This document shows positions 35,597 to 43,120 of a stretch of DNA of 64,000 nucleotides, in pieces. Both the position numbers and the translations under genes were made by a program. Source of the stretch: Ruegeria atlantica (GTDB lineage Bacteria; Pseudomonadota; Alphaproteobacteria; Rhodobacterales; Rhodobacteraceae). Location: NCBI RefSeq assembly GCF_013032505.1, contig NZ_WQCG01000003.1, positions 620,001 through 684,000 of the forward strand, written 5' to 3'. Within the stretch, counting starts at the first letter, position 1; every line of letters begins with the position of its first letter. Below the pieces are notes generated by a model. It was not told the DNA's origin, searched no databases, and worked only from the letters and a program-made list of their open reading frames with translations.

Positions 35597-36313
35597 TTAT
35601 GCGGCCACGATGTAGCCGGTGAATTGGTAGCCCATCAGCACAAAGCCGATGGTCATCATGACGACATTGACGGTGTAGGCTTGTTCGAAAAACTTGGCGC
35701 TCTTCCGCCAATACCCCATGACGATGAGGATGGCAGCGAGTGCCAGAAGTTGACCGATCTCGACGCCAACATTGAACGCCAGCAGGTTGGGCAGCAGCCC
35801 GTCTGGTGCGATCTGGTAATCCAGTATCTTCGTTGCCAAGCCAGTGCCGTGAAACAGGCCGAAGATGAAAGTCGCCGCCTTTGTGTTGGGTTGGAAGCCG
35901 AACCACCGCTGATAGGCCCCAAGGTTGTCGAGCGCTTTGTAGACAACGGACAGACCGATGATGGCATCCACAATGTAGGAACTGATGCCCCAGCCAAACC
36001 AGACGCCCGCAAGCATCGTGATGGAATGCCCCAATGCAAATAGGCTCACGTAGACTGCAACGTCTTTAGACCGATAGAGGAAGAAGACGACGCCGAGGAG
36101 GAACAGGATGTGGTCGTAGCCCGTGACCATGTGTTTGGCCCCGAGGTACATGAAGGGGATGATGTGCACACCCCAGATTTCTTGGATGTAGCCAGCATCG
36201 CCGGGCGTAACATCATGCGCCAATGCTGCGCGTGTAGATAGCAACAACATGGATAGGATGAAGAACGCGAGACGCTTAGAACTGCGCCTGACGCCCTCAT
36301 TAAGGGTTTTCAT
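35597..36313 (-). CDS. HupE/UreJ-family metal permease
   Basis: This 238-residue inner-membrane protein has a signal-like first helix and about six further helices. The family motifs are GYDHILFLLGVVFF, SLFALGHSITMLAG, GLFHGTGLATKI and FNVGVEIGQL, with several conserved histidines. HupE/UreJ proteins transport nickel or cobalt, though relatives may handle other metals. It lies among a His-rich secreted protein, a membrane-anchored protein and a cation-efflux remnant, so a metal role fits. It is some 22 kb from the urease operon and so is not part of it. Confidence 0.85.
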   Translation of the reverse strand: MKTLNEGVRRSSKRLAFFILSMLLLSTRAALAHDVTPGDAGYIQEIWGVHIIPFMYLGAKHMVTGYDHILFLLGVVFFLYRSKDVAVYVSLFALGHSITMLAGVWFGWGISSYIVDAIIGLSVVYKALDNLGAYQRWFGFQPNTKAATFIFGLFHGTGLATKILDYQIAPDGLLPNLLAFNVGVEIGQLLALAAILIVMGYWRKSAKFFEQAYTVNVVMMTIGFVLMGYQFTGYIVAA

Positions 36314-36373
36314 GGATTAACTCCGCTTAATAGTTGGATTGATCAGTCGAGCGCGAGAGCCGCGCAGTGCCGA

Positions 36374-36730
36374 TCAAGCGCGCGGAGGTCGATCTATCCT
36401 AAACTGGCGAGTGGGACCGCGGGTTGCGACCAGCCCTCGCCAAGCCTCGCCTATGTGTAATTCAGGAGCGGTACCGGGACCACTGGAGAGAAACGCTTGG
36501 TTGTGATCGTGATCAGCTACATCGTGACTGTGGCCGTGCACCGCCCAAAAGAGGTCTTCTTCGAACCCGTGCGAATGGCCATGATCGTCGGCCACTTCCA
36601 GATGATCTTGGATCGTCTCAAAAACCGCTGGTGCGTGCGAGAATGATGGCGTTACGGACCAAACCACCAACGATAGACAGAGGGCAGCTAGGCCAACTCT
36701 CTGAATGTGCTCGTAAGCCTGTTTCATCAC
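36374..36730 (-). CDS. Small secreted His-rich protein (putative metal binder)
   Basis: This is a 118-residue frame. It has an N-terminal hydrophobic leader (VGLAALCLSLVVWSVTPSFS) and a run of His/Asp/Glu (DDHGHSHGFEEDLFW, VHGHSHDVADHDHN, about residues 48-78) that would bind divalent metal in the periplasm. The C-terminal 35 residues are basic and featureless. It is 60 bases upstream of the HupE-like gene on the same strand, probably first in that operon. No named family is recognised. Confidence 0.65.
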   Translation of the reverse strand: MMKQAYEHIQRVGLAALCLSLVVWSVTPSFSHAPAVFETIQDHLEVADDHGHSHGFEEDLFWAVHGHSHDVADHDHNQAFLSSGPGTAPELHIGEAWRGLVATRGPTRQFRIDRPPRA

Positions 36731-36813
36731 ATCTGTCTGCCCGGTGAGTGCAGCCTTTGTGCGGCTGCCATGATTTTGTTCACTTCTACCGTAGTGTTCG
36801 CCACGTGGTCAAT

Positions 36814-36985
36814 TCAACCTATCAGGCTCTTGTATTCGTCTGGTGATCTTGGAGCTGTTGAAGCGACCGAGACGATGACTGAATAATACCTCGGGCCAAC
36901 CTTCCAGATGTGCAGGTCAGTGATCTTGTCAGTTTGGCAGAAGGGTTCAATCGCAAATGGCGGCAAGCCCGCTACCTCATCACTT
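36814..36985 (-). pseudogene. 3' remnant of a cation diffusion facilitator (DmeF-like) gene
   Basis: The minus strand encodes TDKITDLHIWKVGPRYYSVI followed by VSVASTAPRSPDEYKSLIG and a stop. This is the typical C-terminal domain of cobalt/nickel/zinc efflux proteins of the CDF family (DLHxWxxGP). Everything upstream of about 36985 is dispersed-repeat sequence, so roughly 85% of the gene is missing. It lies in the same orientation as the metal cluster 34970-36730, so it was probably once part of that cluster. Confidence 0.7.
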
Positions 36986-36989
36986 TCCT

Positions 36990-37521
36990 TTTGTGGGCCA
37001 GCGGGATTTGGATAAGCCAAACGCCCCTGGCCGTCAGGGTGAGGGCGCGGTCCTTCCCCTGGGGCAACGCCATTAGACAGGGCCGTGTCCTCGGCTTTGC
37101 CTGCGGGCCGCACCACCCCTGCCGAAAAGCGTTGCCTCGCCCCCTCCCGCGTTCGCTACGTGGCAGATTAGCAGGAACAGGCAGCTTCGCTGTCTGGCCT
37201 GCAAATCAGCTCTGATTTTCCGAAAGGGAAGTCAGATCAAACCAAACTGTCTGCGGGAGTATGAAATGGAGGTGGCGTGTTAGTTTGTGACGCAATGACC
37301 AAATTCAACCTATGTTCAACGTCGGGGGCGCCTTCTGATGTCGAACGTTCACTGCTTTTTTGGTCCAACTATGACCGTTGGGTCAGGTTCGTGTGACGTT
37401 CAACAGGAATGTGGAGCGACACATAACGTTGCCATTCCGAGTTCTCCAAACCTTTGATTTTGCGACATCGGGTATTCAAGTAGCGCACCAGCTTTACCTT
37501 TTGCGACTCATAGGTCTTCCA
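36990..37521 (+). repeat. Dispersed repeat, copy D (most complete)
   Basis: This is the longest clear copy. It runs from GGGCCAGCGGGATTTGG through CATTAGACAGGGCCGTGTCC, GAGGCGAAA-lacking middle, hairpins at 37179-37195 and 37211-37236, the block GGGGGCGCCTTCTGATGTCG, GGTCCAACTATGACCGTTGG, and the end TTTTGCGACTCATAGGTCTTCC. Copies B and E share its right half. It directly adjoins the CDF gene remnant on the left. Confidence 0.85.
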
Positions 37522-37792
37522 CTTTCAGTGGCCCTCGCGAAAGTGGGCCTTGGGCAGAATTGCGGAGAATGCTTGCTTTGAGCCCTTACCAGACATTGCA
37601 GCATGACTTGGCTGGTGCATGTGAATTAGACGGTTTGCAGCCCCCCCGCTGCCCTTGCCTCTTTCCCAAGATGCTACGGAAGCAGTCGGCAGGTTCAGGC
37701 CAAAGCGGAGGTCGTTCAAGAGGCACTCAAAACAGGAACTCACAGTAGGCCGTACACCATTAAAGGCTTCTCATGACTGTTTTTTTGCTGGA
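37117..37792. other. Gene-free region (mostly repeat copy D)
   Basis: The first 400 bases belong to repeat copy D. The remaining 270 bases to the LysR stop codon hold only short frames without recognisable domains. No signals were identified. Confidence 0.5.
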
Positions 37793-38695
37793 TCACTCCT
37801 TTAATTCGGAGCAAAGCGACGCGTCGCTTGCAAGATGATCGATAAGCGCACGCACGCGGGTCGTCAATCGGCGGTTCTGCGGAAACAGCGCAGCGACTAC
37901 ATAGGGTTTCACGCGTCTCTCAGGAAATAGCTCGACCAATTCTCCCGTCTTGAGAGCTTCTGAAACAGTGTAGGCCGGACAGCGGGCAATCCCAATGCCA
38001 GTGGCGGCCAGCCTTGCTGATGCTGCCGGTGCATTAGCGCGAAGCCGGCCGTCGACATGGACCGCCAATTCCTGATCGTCCAAATTGAAACGCCAGATCG
38101 TAGGTTCCGACATATTGCCGTCCAGAATGCATTCATGGGCCTCCAACGCACGCGGATGCGCCGGCATTCCAGTGCGTTTCAAATATGCTGGAGATGCGCA
38201 GACGACCAAAGGCATCGGACCAAGCTGACGCACTTTGAGTGAGCTGTCCCGCATCGGTCCGATGCGGATCGCAAGATCCAGGCCTTCGTCAATGATTGAC
38301 ACCCTTCTGTCCGAAAGACGAAGGTCGATCTCTACTTCCGGATGCTTTGCAGCGAAATCCGCAAGAGAGGGCGCGAGCCGCACCGATCCAAATCCCGTCG
38401 GAGCTGAGATATGGATGATACCGCGCAAAGCCCCTTGTTGGTTTCTAACGGTTTCTTCCAACTCGTCGAAGCCGTCGAGAAGCGGTTCACACATCGCCAG
38501 ATACGTTGCGCCGGCGTCCGTCAGAGACACACTGCGTGTGGTTCTGTTCAAAAGCTGAACGCCAAGCGCCTCTTCCAGATCCGCGACGTATTTGCTGACC
38601 AGCCGCGCAGATCGTCCCACACGCTGTGCGGCAACTGTGAAGGAGGCGTTCTTTGCGACAAGCGCAAAGGCCCGCATGCGGTCGATCTTATCCAT
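37793..38695 (-). CDS. LysR-family transcriptional regulator
   Basis: This is a 300-residue regulator. The N-terminal HTH (FALVAKNASFTVAAQRVGRS, ARLVSKYVADLEEALGVQLL, NRTTRSVSLTDAG) is standard LysR, followed by a periplasmic-binding-like effector domain (PTGFGSVRLAPSLADFAAKH, DLAIRIGPMRDSSLKVRQLG). It belongs to the CrgA/DsdC-like LysR subgroup by its look. It is divergent from the glutathione S-transferase gene with a 112-base gap and most likely controls it and the downstream reductase. Confidence 0.92.
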   Translation of the reverse strand: MDKIDRMRAFALVAKNASFTVAAQRVGRSARLVSKYVADLEEALGVQLLNRTTRSVSLTDAGATYLAMCEPLLDGFDELEETVRNQQGALRGIIHISAPTGFGSVRLAPSLADFAAKHPEVEIDLRLSDRRVSIIDEGLDLAIRIGPMRDSSLKVRQLGPMPLVVCASPAYLKRTGMPAHPRALEAHECILDGNMSEPTIWRFNLDDQELAVHVDGRLRANAPAASARLAATGIGIARCPAYTVSEALKTGELVELFPERRVKPYVVAALFPQNRRLTTRVRALIDHLASDASLCSELKE

Positions 38696-38807
38696 GGCTC
38701 ATTGCGCCCTTTCAGGGCTTAAACTTTTCCCAAAATTGACGATTATCGCACGAATGCGCAAGTCGTATCTGTTTCGGGAAATGACACGCCCAAGCAGGAG
38801 CTCTTAA

Positions 38808-39431
38808 ATGTCAAACCTCGTTCGTATTCATCACTTCCCCAAATCAGGCCACGCGCATCGCGCTTTGGTTTTTGCTAAGCTCGCAGAAATTGACCATGAA
38901 GCTGTCTTTGTTGATCTTGCTGCTGGTGAGCACAAATCGCCTGATTTCCTTGCTATGAACCCGAATGGGCAGGTGCCCGTGCTGGAAGATGGCGAAACCG
39001 TTGTTTCTGATTCAAACGCTATTTTGGTGTATCTCGCTCGCAAGTACGCACCCGGATGGATGCCGAATGATGCAGTGGGAGAAGCAAACGTTCAGCAGTG
39101 GCTCACGCTCGCTGCCGGTGAGATAGCCTTTGGTTCATGTGCTGCACGGCTGATTACGGTGTTTGGCGCGCCTCTTGACGTGGACTTTGCTGCAGCGACT
39201 GCTGCAAAAGCAATGCAAAAAATGGAACATGGACTGGATGGTCGTGACTGGCTTGTTGGTGATCGGCCGACGATCGCTGATGTTGCGGCTTATTCCTACA
39301 CAGCCCATGCGCCAGAGGGAAATGTTTCTCTCGAGCCATACCCGAATGTCCGCGCTTGGATTACACGGTTCGAAGCGTTGGCCGGATTTGAAGCAATGCC
39401 CGCTACCGCCGTTGGTCTTGCAGCTGAGTAA
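38808..39431 (+). CDS. Glutathione S-transferase
   Basis: This is a 207-residue GST. The thioredoxin-like N-terminal domain is VRIHHFPKSGHAHRALVFAK with FLAMNPNGQVPVLEDGETVV and SDSNAILVYLARKYAP (the glutathione Glu/Asp-Ser motif). The helical C-terminal domain has RDWLVGDRPTIADVAAYSYT. The catalytic residue is probably Ser in PKSGHA. It detoxifies electrophiles in the cytoplasm; its substrate is unknown. RBS AGGAG lies ahead of the ATG. Confidence 0.92.
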   Translation: MSNLVRIHHFPKSGHAHRALVFAKLAEIDHEAVFVDLAAGEHKSPDFLAMNPNGQVPVLEDGETVVSDSNAILVYLARKYAPGWMPNDAVGEANVQQWLTLAAGEIAFGSCAARLITVFGAPLDVDFAAATAAKAMQKMEHGLDGRDWLVGDRPTIADVAAYSYTAHAPEGNVSLEPYPNVRAWITRFEALAGFEAMPATAVGLAAE

Positions 39432-39628
39432 TTCAACGGACATTCCCAATGGTGAACGAAGCCCCACCGCATCCACTGCCATCGTTAAGCCGATTGGTAA
39501 GTGGCGCAACCATTCCGAGCCACCTAAAGGTCGCAAATCCTATTGGCTCTGGGGTTTCTTCCCGACGATTACCCGAGCCTGAATGTTCTGGGTCTGAGAC
39601 GATAGGGTTGAGCAAAAAGGAAAGAACG

Positions 39629-41254
39629 ATGTTGGACGAAGACACACCATTTCATTCAGGTGAACTGGCGGCACAGGAACGCGCAGGTGTCAGGGGGCTT
39701 GCCAAACGTGTGGCACCCTTCATCCGGGATCACATGCCGGACCAACACCGCACTTTTTTTCAAGCTCAACCGTTTCTGGTAGCGGCCTCTGGCGACGAGC
39801 ACGGACGTGTCTGGGCGACTATCATCGAAGGCGCAGATGGATTTATTGACTCACCAGACTCCCGAACGCTGACGTTAGCAACAATGATCGACCCAAAAGA
39901 CCCGCTGAGCGAGGCTATTCTGGCGGGCACAGATATTGGCGTGGTTGGCATTGAGCTGGCCACGCGCCGCCGCAATCGCTTTAGCGGCAAGACGCGTCCA
40001 ACCAAAGATGGCATCGCAATCGACATCCATCAGACCTTTGGAAACTGTCCGAAGTATATTAATGAGCGGGAATGGTGGCGCACTGATACGACGATGACGA
40101 ATGAAGCGGTCGTATCTGCTCAGCTTAGCTCCCAACAAATCAAACACATAAGCGCCGCAGACACCCTGTTCATCGGATCGGGGCGACAGGACGCTAACGG
40201 AGCGCCTTCCAACGGCTATGACGCTTCCCATCGTGGTGGCGAGCCTGGATTCGTCCGTGTAGTTGGGCCGAAGCGCCTGCGCATCCCCGATTATACAGGC
40301 AATAACTTTTTCAACACGATTGGGAACCTGCTCGAAGACCCGCGTGTTGGGTTGCTCTTTGTCGATTTCACAACTGGCGGGATGTTACATATGACGGGAC
40401 GGGCTACGGTCGAGTGGGACCCGGAGGAGGCGTGTGACCCAAGCATCCTGCGTGTCATTGAAATCGAGGTTGATACGGTCATCGACAGGCCAGCCGCGCT
40501 TTCCCTGAGGTGGTCTGCAGAACCAGCAGCGATGACAAAACTGACTGTAATCGACAAGGTTGTAGAAGCTGAAGACATTACCTCTTTCCATCTCGCGCCC
40601 GCAAACGGCGAGACGGCGACACCTTTCCTTGCGGGGCAGCATTTGCCGCTTGCTCTCGACATACCGGGCCATAACGCGAGGGTGCGGCGGACATACTCGT
40701 TGTCTGGCTCGATCGCAAATCCTCACTACCGGATCAGTGTCAAACGTGAGGCAGGCGGTGTCGGATCAAATTTCCTGCACAACGAGGTGCATGCGGGTGA
40801 CGTGATTGAGGCCAAACTGCCCGCAGGTGACTTTGTACTCCCCGACGATGACAAACCATTGGTTCTCGTCAGCGCTGGTGTCGGCCAGACACCGATGCTT
40901 GCCATGCTGCACGAAGCCTTGGCGGGCGAAAACGATCGGCCATTGTGGTATGTCCACGGGGCTCGAAATGGACGCACCCATGCTTTTGGCAGAGAGGTTA
41001 GTCAACTGATTGCAGCAAATCCAAGTTTCTCCCGACAGATATTCTTAAGCGCACCAGGCAGCACCGACCATCTGGGCCAAACGTTTGATGTCGAAGGCCG
41101 GATCACTGCTGCCGACCTGTTGGCGCTAAAGGCGGGAACGGACGCGCTCTATATGATTTGCGGTCCTCTGGATTTCATGACCGGTTTGAAAAACGGCTTG
41201 GAGGCCGCCGGCGTCCCGAACGATCAGATCAAATATGAAACTTTTGGAGCATAG
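39629..41254 (+). CDS. Fusion of PNPOx-like flavin domain and ferredoxin-NADP reductase-type domain
   Basis: This is an oxidoreductase of about 541 residues. The N-terminal 300 residues resemble the pyridoxamine-phosphate-oxidase-like flavin fold (FFQAQPFLVAASGDEHGRVW, DTLFIGSGRQDANGAPSNGY, DASHRGGEPGFVRV, TGNNFFNTIGNLLEDPRVGL). The C-terminal 240 residues are an FNR module (FAD: RRTYSLSGSI; NAD(P): SAGVGQTPMLAML; YMICGPLDFM). It ends at KYETFGA with no 2Fe-2S ferredoxin domain, unlike longer relatives. The start is set by GGAAAG before ATG at 39629. It follows the GST by 200 bases. Confidence 0.88.
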   Translation: MLDEDTPFHSGELAAQERAGVRGLAKRVAPFIRDHMPDQHRTFFQAQPFLVAASGDEHGRVWATIIEGADGFIDSPDSRTLTLATMIDPKDPLSEAILAGTDIGVVGIELATRRRNRFSGKTRPTKDGIAIDIHQTFGNCPKYINEREWWRTDTTMTNEAVVSAQLSSQQIKHISAADTLFIGSGRQDANGAPSNGYDASHRGGEPGFVRVVGPKRLRIPDYTGNNFFNTIGNLLEDPRVGLLFVDFTTGGMLHMTGRATVEWDPEEACDPSILRVIEIEVDTVIDRPAALSLRWSAEPAAMTKLTVIDKVVEAEDITSFHLAPANGETATPFLAGQHLPLALDIPGHNARVRRTYSLSGSIANPHYRISVKREAGGVGSNFLHNEVHAGDVIEAKLPAGDFVLPDDDKPLVLVSAGVGQTPMLAMLHEALAGENDRPLWYVHGARNGRTHAFGREVSQLIAANPSFSRQIFLSAPGSTDHLGQTFDVEGRITAADLLALKAGTDALYMICGPLDFMTGLKNGLEAAGVPNDQIKYETFGA

Positions 41255-41393
41255 TTCCGAATGCTGGAAATTAGGTGCTGCGGTCGTACCATTAGCGAGT
41301 TCTGCTGGATGTCGGTTTTGGGCACAATACCGCACATCATAAAGTCCGCGTATTGTGTGTAGCCGCCGTTCCTTTGGCACAGTACTGCATTCT

Positions 41394-41812
41394 TTAGAAA
41401 AGCAACGTGTTCTGGCGCAAAAAGTAACGGCGCGGCCTGCTCCGCCGCACTTGTTTTAGGGCCAGCGGGATTTGGACAAGCCAAACGCCTCTGGCCATCA
41501 GGGGTAAGACACTGCTTTCCCCCTCGGGCAACCCTATTAGACAAAACCGTGTCCTCGGCAGAGCCTGCGGGCCGCACCACTATTGTCGACAAGCGTTGCC
41601 TCGCCCCCATCCGCGTTCGCCACGTGGCAGATTAGCAGGAACAGGCAGCTTCGCTGTCTGATCTGCAAATCAGCTCTGATTTTCCGAAAGGGAAGTCAGA
41701 TCAAATTCAACTGATGTCCAACTTTGGGGGCGCCTTCTGATGTCGAACATTCACTGCTTTTCTGGTCCAACTATGACGGTTGGGTCAGGTTCGTGTGACG
41801 TTCAACAGGAAA
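41394..41812 (+). repeat. Dispersed repeat, copy E (truncated at prophage junction)
   Basis: It begins like copy A (GCAACGTGTTCTGGCGCAAA), continues through AGCGGGATTTGGACAAGCC, and has the two hairpins (41643-41659 and 41675-41700) and the block GGTCCAACTATGACGGTTGG. It stops after GTTCAACAGGAA, where copies B and D continue with a further 120 bases or more. The break coincides with the tRNA-end remnant at 41817. Confidence 0.85.
41675..41700 (+). other. GNRA-loop hairpin within repeat copy E
   Basis: TCTGATTTTCC pairs with GGGAAGTCAGA (11 base pairs, two G-U) around a GAAA tetraloop. The same structure is at 37211-37236 in copy D, and a variant is at about 24410-24435 in copy C. It implies an RNA-level structure for the repeat. 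Confidence 0.6.
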
Positions 41813-41816
41813 CCAG

Positions 41817-41835
41817 TGGCGGACCGAGGAGGATT
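41817..41835 (-). other. Prophage attachment core: remnant of a tRNA 3' end
   Basis: The plus strand reads TGGCGGACCGAGGAGGATT, the complement of a tRNA acceptor end (GGTCCGCCA preceded by a T-arm 3' strand). The T-loop and 5' T-stem do not pair, so no intact tRNA is present. This is what remains when a phage integrates into the 3' end of a tRNA gene. The restored tRNA should lie at the far right end outside the window. Which tRNA it is cannot be said. Confidence 0.65.
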
Positions 41836-41913
41836 AAAACCGGATTTTTGAGGTCCCTATTTTGCGTTGTTTTTCAGTTAGTTAGATCATTTTTTCTTTT
41901 CCACCGTTTCAAA

Positions 41914-41937
41914 AATGTTGCGGGAAATGTTGCGGGA
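41914..41937 (+). repeat. Tandem 12-mer near attachment core
   Basis: Two exact, adjacent copies of AATGTTGCGGGA lie about 80-100 bases inside the prophage end. By analogy with lambda-type attP arms they may be arm-type binding sites of the phage integrase; this is inferred from position only. Confidence 0.5.
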
Positions 41938-42032
41938 TTTGCCCGGCGAATCAATTCCTGTTCCAACACCCTATGCGCAAAACTTGGGGTGTTGCGCACC
42001 CCACCGAACGGCCATCCAAAAACGAGAATAAA

Positions 42033-42054
42033 CCCCCAGGCCGAAACCTGGGGG
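42033..42054 (-). terminator. Rho-independent terminator of the leftward phage transcript
   Basis: CCCCCAGG and CCTGGGGG form a perfect 8-base stem with a 6-base loop. On the minus strand this is followed by TTTATTCTCGTTTTT. It lies 16 bases past the stop codon of the last minus-strand phage gene and would end the late operon before host sequence. Confidence 0.8.
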
Positions 42055-42069
42055 AAACGTGGTCGGGGA

Positions 42070-42648
42070 TCACCCCAGGACATACTCGAGGACCTGGGCC
42101 TCGAGGTGTTCCAGGTCCCGGTTGTTATCCAGGAACCAGTCCGCGTCCTCGGCCGTCAACTCCATACTGTTGCCAGGTTCGGGCGGCAAAACCTCGGATC
42201 GGTCAACCCAGATCACCAGGTCAAACAGATCGCGGGACCGCTCGAATTCGGCGCGGGATCGCATCCCCACATAGACGTCATGATCCACCAGCAATTGCTC
42301 GGCCAGCATCGGACCAGGGCGCAGGTTGTAGGCCCTAATTGCGTGATACCACAATTCGCGGTGGTTGATCCGGTCGTCATAGGCGGCGCGCCAGTCCGGG
42401 TATAGATCAGACACCAGGGGAAACACCGCCTTTTGGGCGGCAAACTCGGAACTCGAGGCGAATTTGTATCCGGTGGCCTGGGCCAGAAATTCGGCCGCCG
42501 TGTCCTTACCGTGGCGGCCGTGACCAATGATCAGGACCCGCAACCGGCGGGACGAATTGGCGGGGAAGCGGGCGAGGAGGCCGTGGTGGCCCAGGCGTTC
42601 ATGTTCGCAGGGCGCGCAACCGCAATCCTCGGGGACTCCGTGGTTCAT
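42070..42648 (-). CDS. Phage deoxynucleoside monophosphate kinase-like P-loop protein
   Basis: This protein of about 192 residues has a Walker A motif near the N-terminus (VLIIGHGRHGKDTAAEFLAQ), followed by SSSEFAAQKAVFPLV, ELWYHAIRAYNLRPGPMLAE and VIWVDRSEVLPPE, a layout seen in phage nucleotide kinases. A Cys/His cluster precedes it (CGCAPCEHERLGHH) and might bind zinc. The start at 42648 has AGAGG upstream, just after the ssb stop. It supplies or modifies dNTP precursors, by analogy. Other P-loop kinases are possible. Confidence 0.7.
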   Translation of the reverse strand: MNHGVPEDCGCAPCEHERLGHHGLLARFPANSSRRLRVLIIGHGRHGKDTAAEFLAQATGYKFASSSEFAAQKAVFPLVSDLYPDWRAAYDDRINHRELWYHAIRAYNLRPGPMLAEQLLVDHDVYVGMRSRAEFERSRDLFDLVIWVDRSEVLPPEPGNSMELTAEDADWFLDNNRDLEHLEAQVLEYVLG

Positions 42649-42659
42649 GTCCTGACCTC

Positions 42660-43100
42660 TCAATAGGGGATATGATCGTCACCCACGCCGCCCTGGGGGC
42701 TGTAACCGCCGCCCTGGTCGCCGTGATACCCGGAACCGCCTTCCTGGCCTCCTGGGCGGTCCAGGACGCCCAATTCGCCGTCGTATCCAGCCACCACAAC
42801 CTCGGTTGAATAACGGTCCTGGCCGCTTTGGTCCTGCCACTTGCGCGTCTCGAGGCGGCCGACAATCCGCAGGTAAGACCCTTTCCGGGTTTTCTCCTCA
42901 ACACGGCGGACCAGGTTGGGATTTGAGACGGCGACGGAATGCCATTCCGTTTTCTCGCGCCACTCGCCCGTCCCCTGGTCTTTCCAGGAACGGGTGGTCG
43001 CCAGGCGCAGGTTTGCGACCTTGCCGCCATTGCCAAAGGTTCGGACCTCGGGATCACGCCCGAGACAGCCCACCAGGTGGACCTTGTTTTCGTAATACAT
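42660..43100 (-). CDS. ssb: Single-stranded DNA-binding protein
   Basis: This is a 146-residue OB-fold SSB. It has NKVHLVGCLGRDPEVRTFGN, VANLRLATTRSWKD, EKTEWHSVAVSNPNLVRRVE and GSYLRIVGRLETRKWQDQSG, then a glycine-rich linker and the acidic tip DDHIPY, a variant of the DDDIPF partner-binding tail. It is encoded by the phage just upstream of the kinase gene. It is probably used for phage replication or recombination. Confidence 0.95.
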   Translation of the reverse strand: MYYENKVHLVGCLGRDPEVRTFGNGGKVANLRLATTRSWKDQGTGEWREKTEWHSVAVSNPNLVRRVEEKTRKGSYLRIVGRLETRKWQDQSGQDRYSTEVVVAGYDGELGVLDRPGGQEGGSGYHGDQGGGYSPQGGVGDDHIPY

Positions 43101-43120
43101 GGGATTTCCTTGTCAGGAGG

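Larger units (their letters stand above)
41255..41816. other. Intergenic region up to the prophage
   Basis: There are about 140 bases of featureless sequence after the reductase gene, then repeat copy E (41394-41812), then the prophage attachment remnant. No gene is supported. The minus-strand frame at 41224-41610 is read through the repeat and is not credible. Confidence 0.6.
41836..42069. other. Prophage left terminal non-coding region
   Basis: There are 234 bases without a gene. They hold a perfect tandem repeat of the 12-mer AATGTTGCGGGA (41914-41925 and 41926-41937), a short hairpin (GGGGTG/CACCCC, 41986-42002) and the terminator at 42033-42054. Direct repeats close to an attachment core are typical of integrase arm-binding sites. 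Confidence 0.55.

Noticed and set aside
41224..41610. 128-codon minus-strand frame including repeat copy E
   Set aside because: Related frames occur in copies A and D only as broken pieces without a conserved protein; the differences between copies include frame changes.
1974..41812. Repeat copies considered as CRISPR or insertion sequences
   Set aside because: Copies are hundreds of bases long, widely dispersed and without spacers, transposase or clear inverted ends.
41740..42405. 221-codon plus-strand frame across the prophage junction
   Set aside because: It crosses the repeat, attachment remnant, terminator and antisense of the kinase gene, so it cannot be a real gene.
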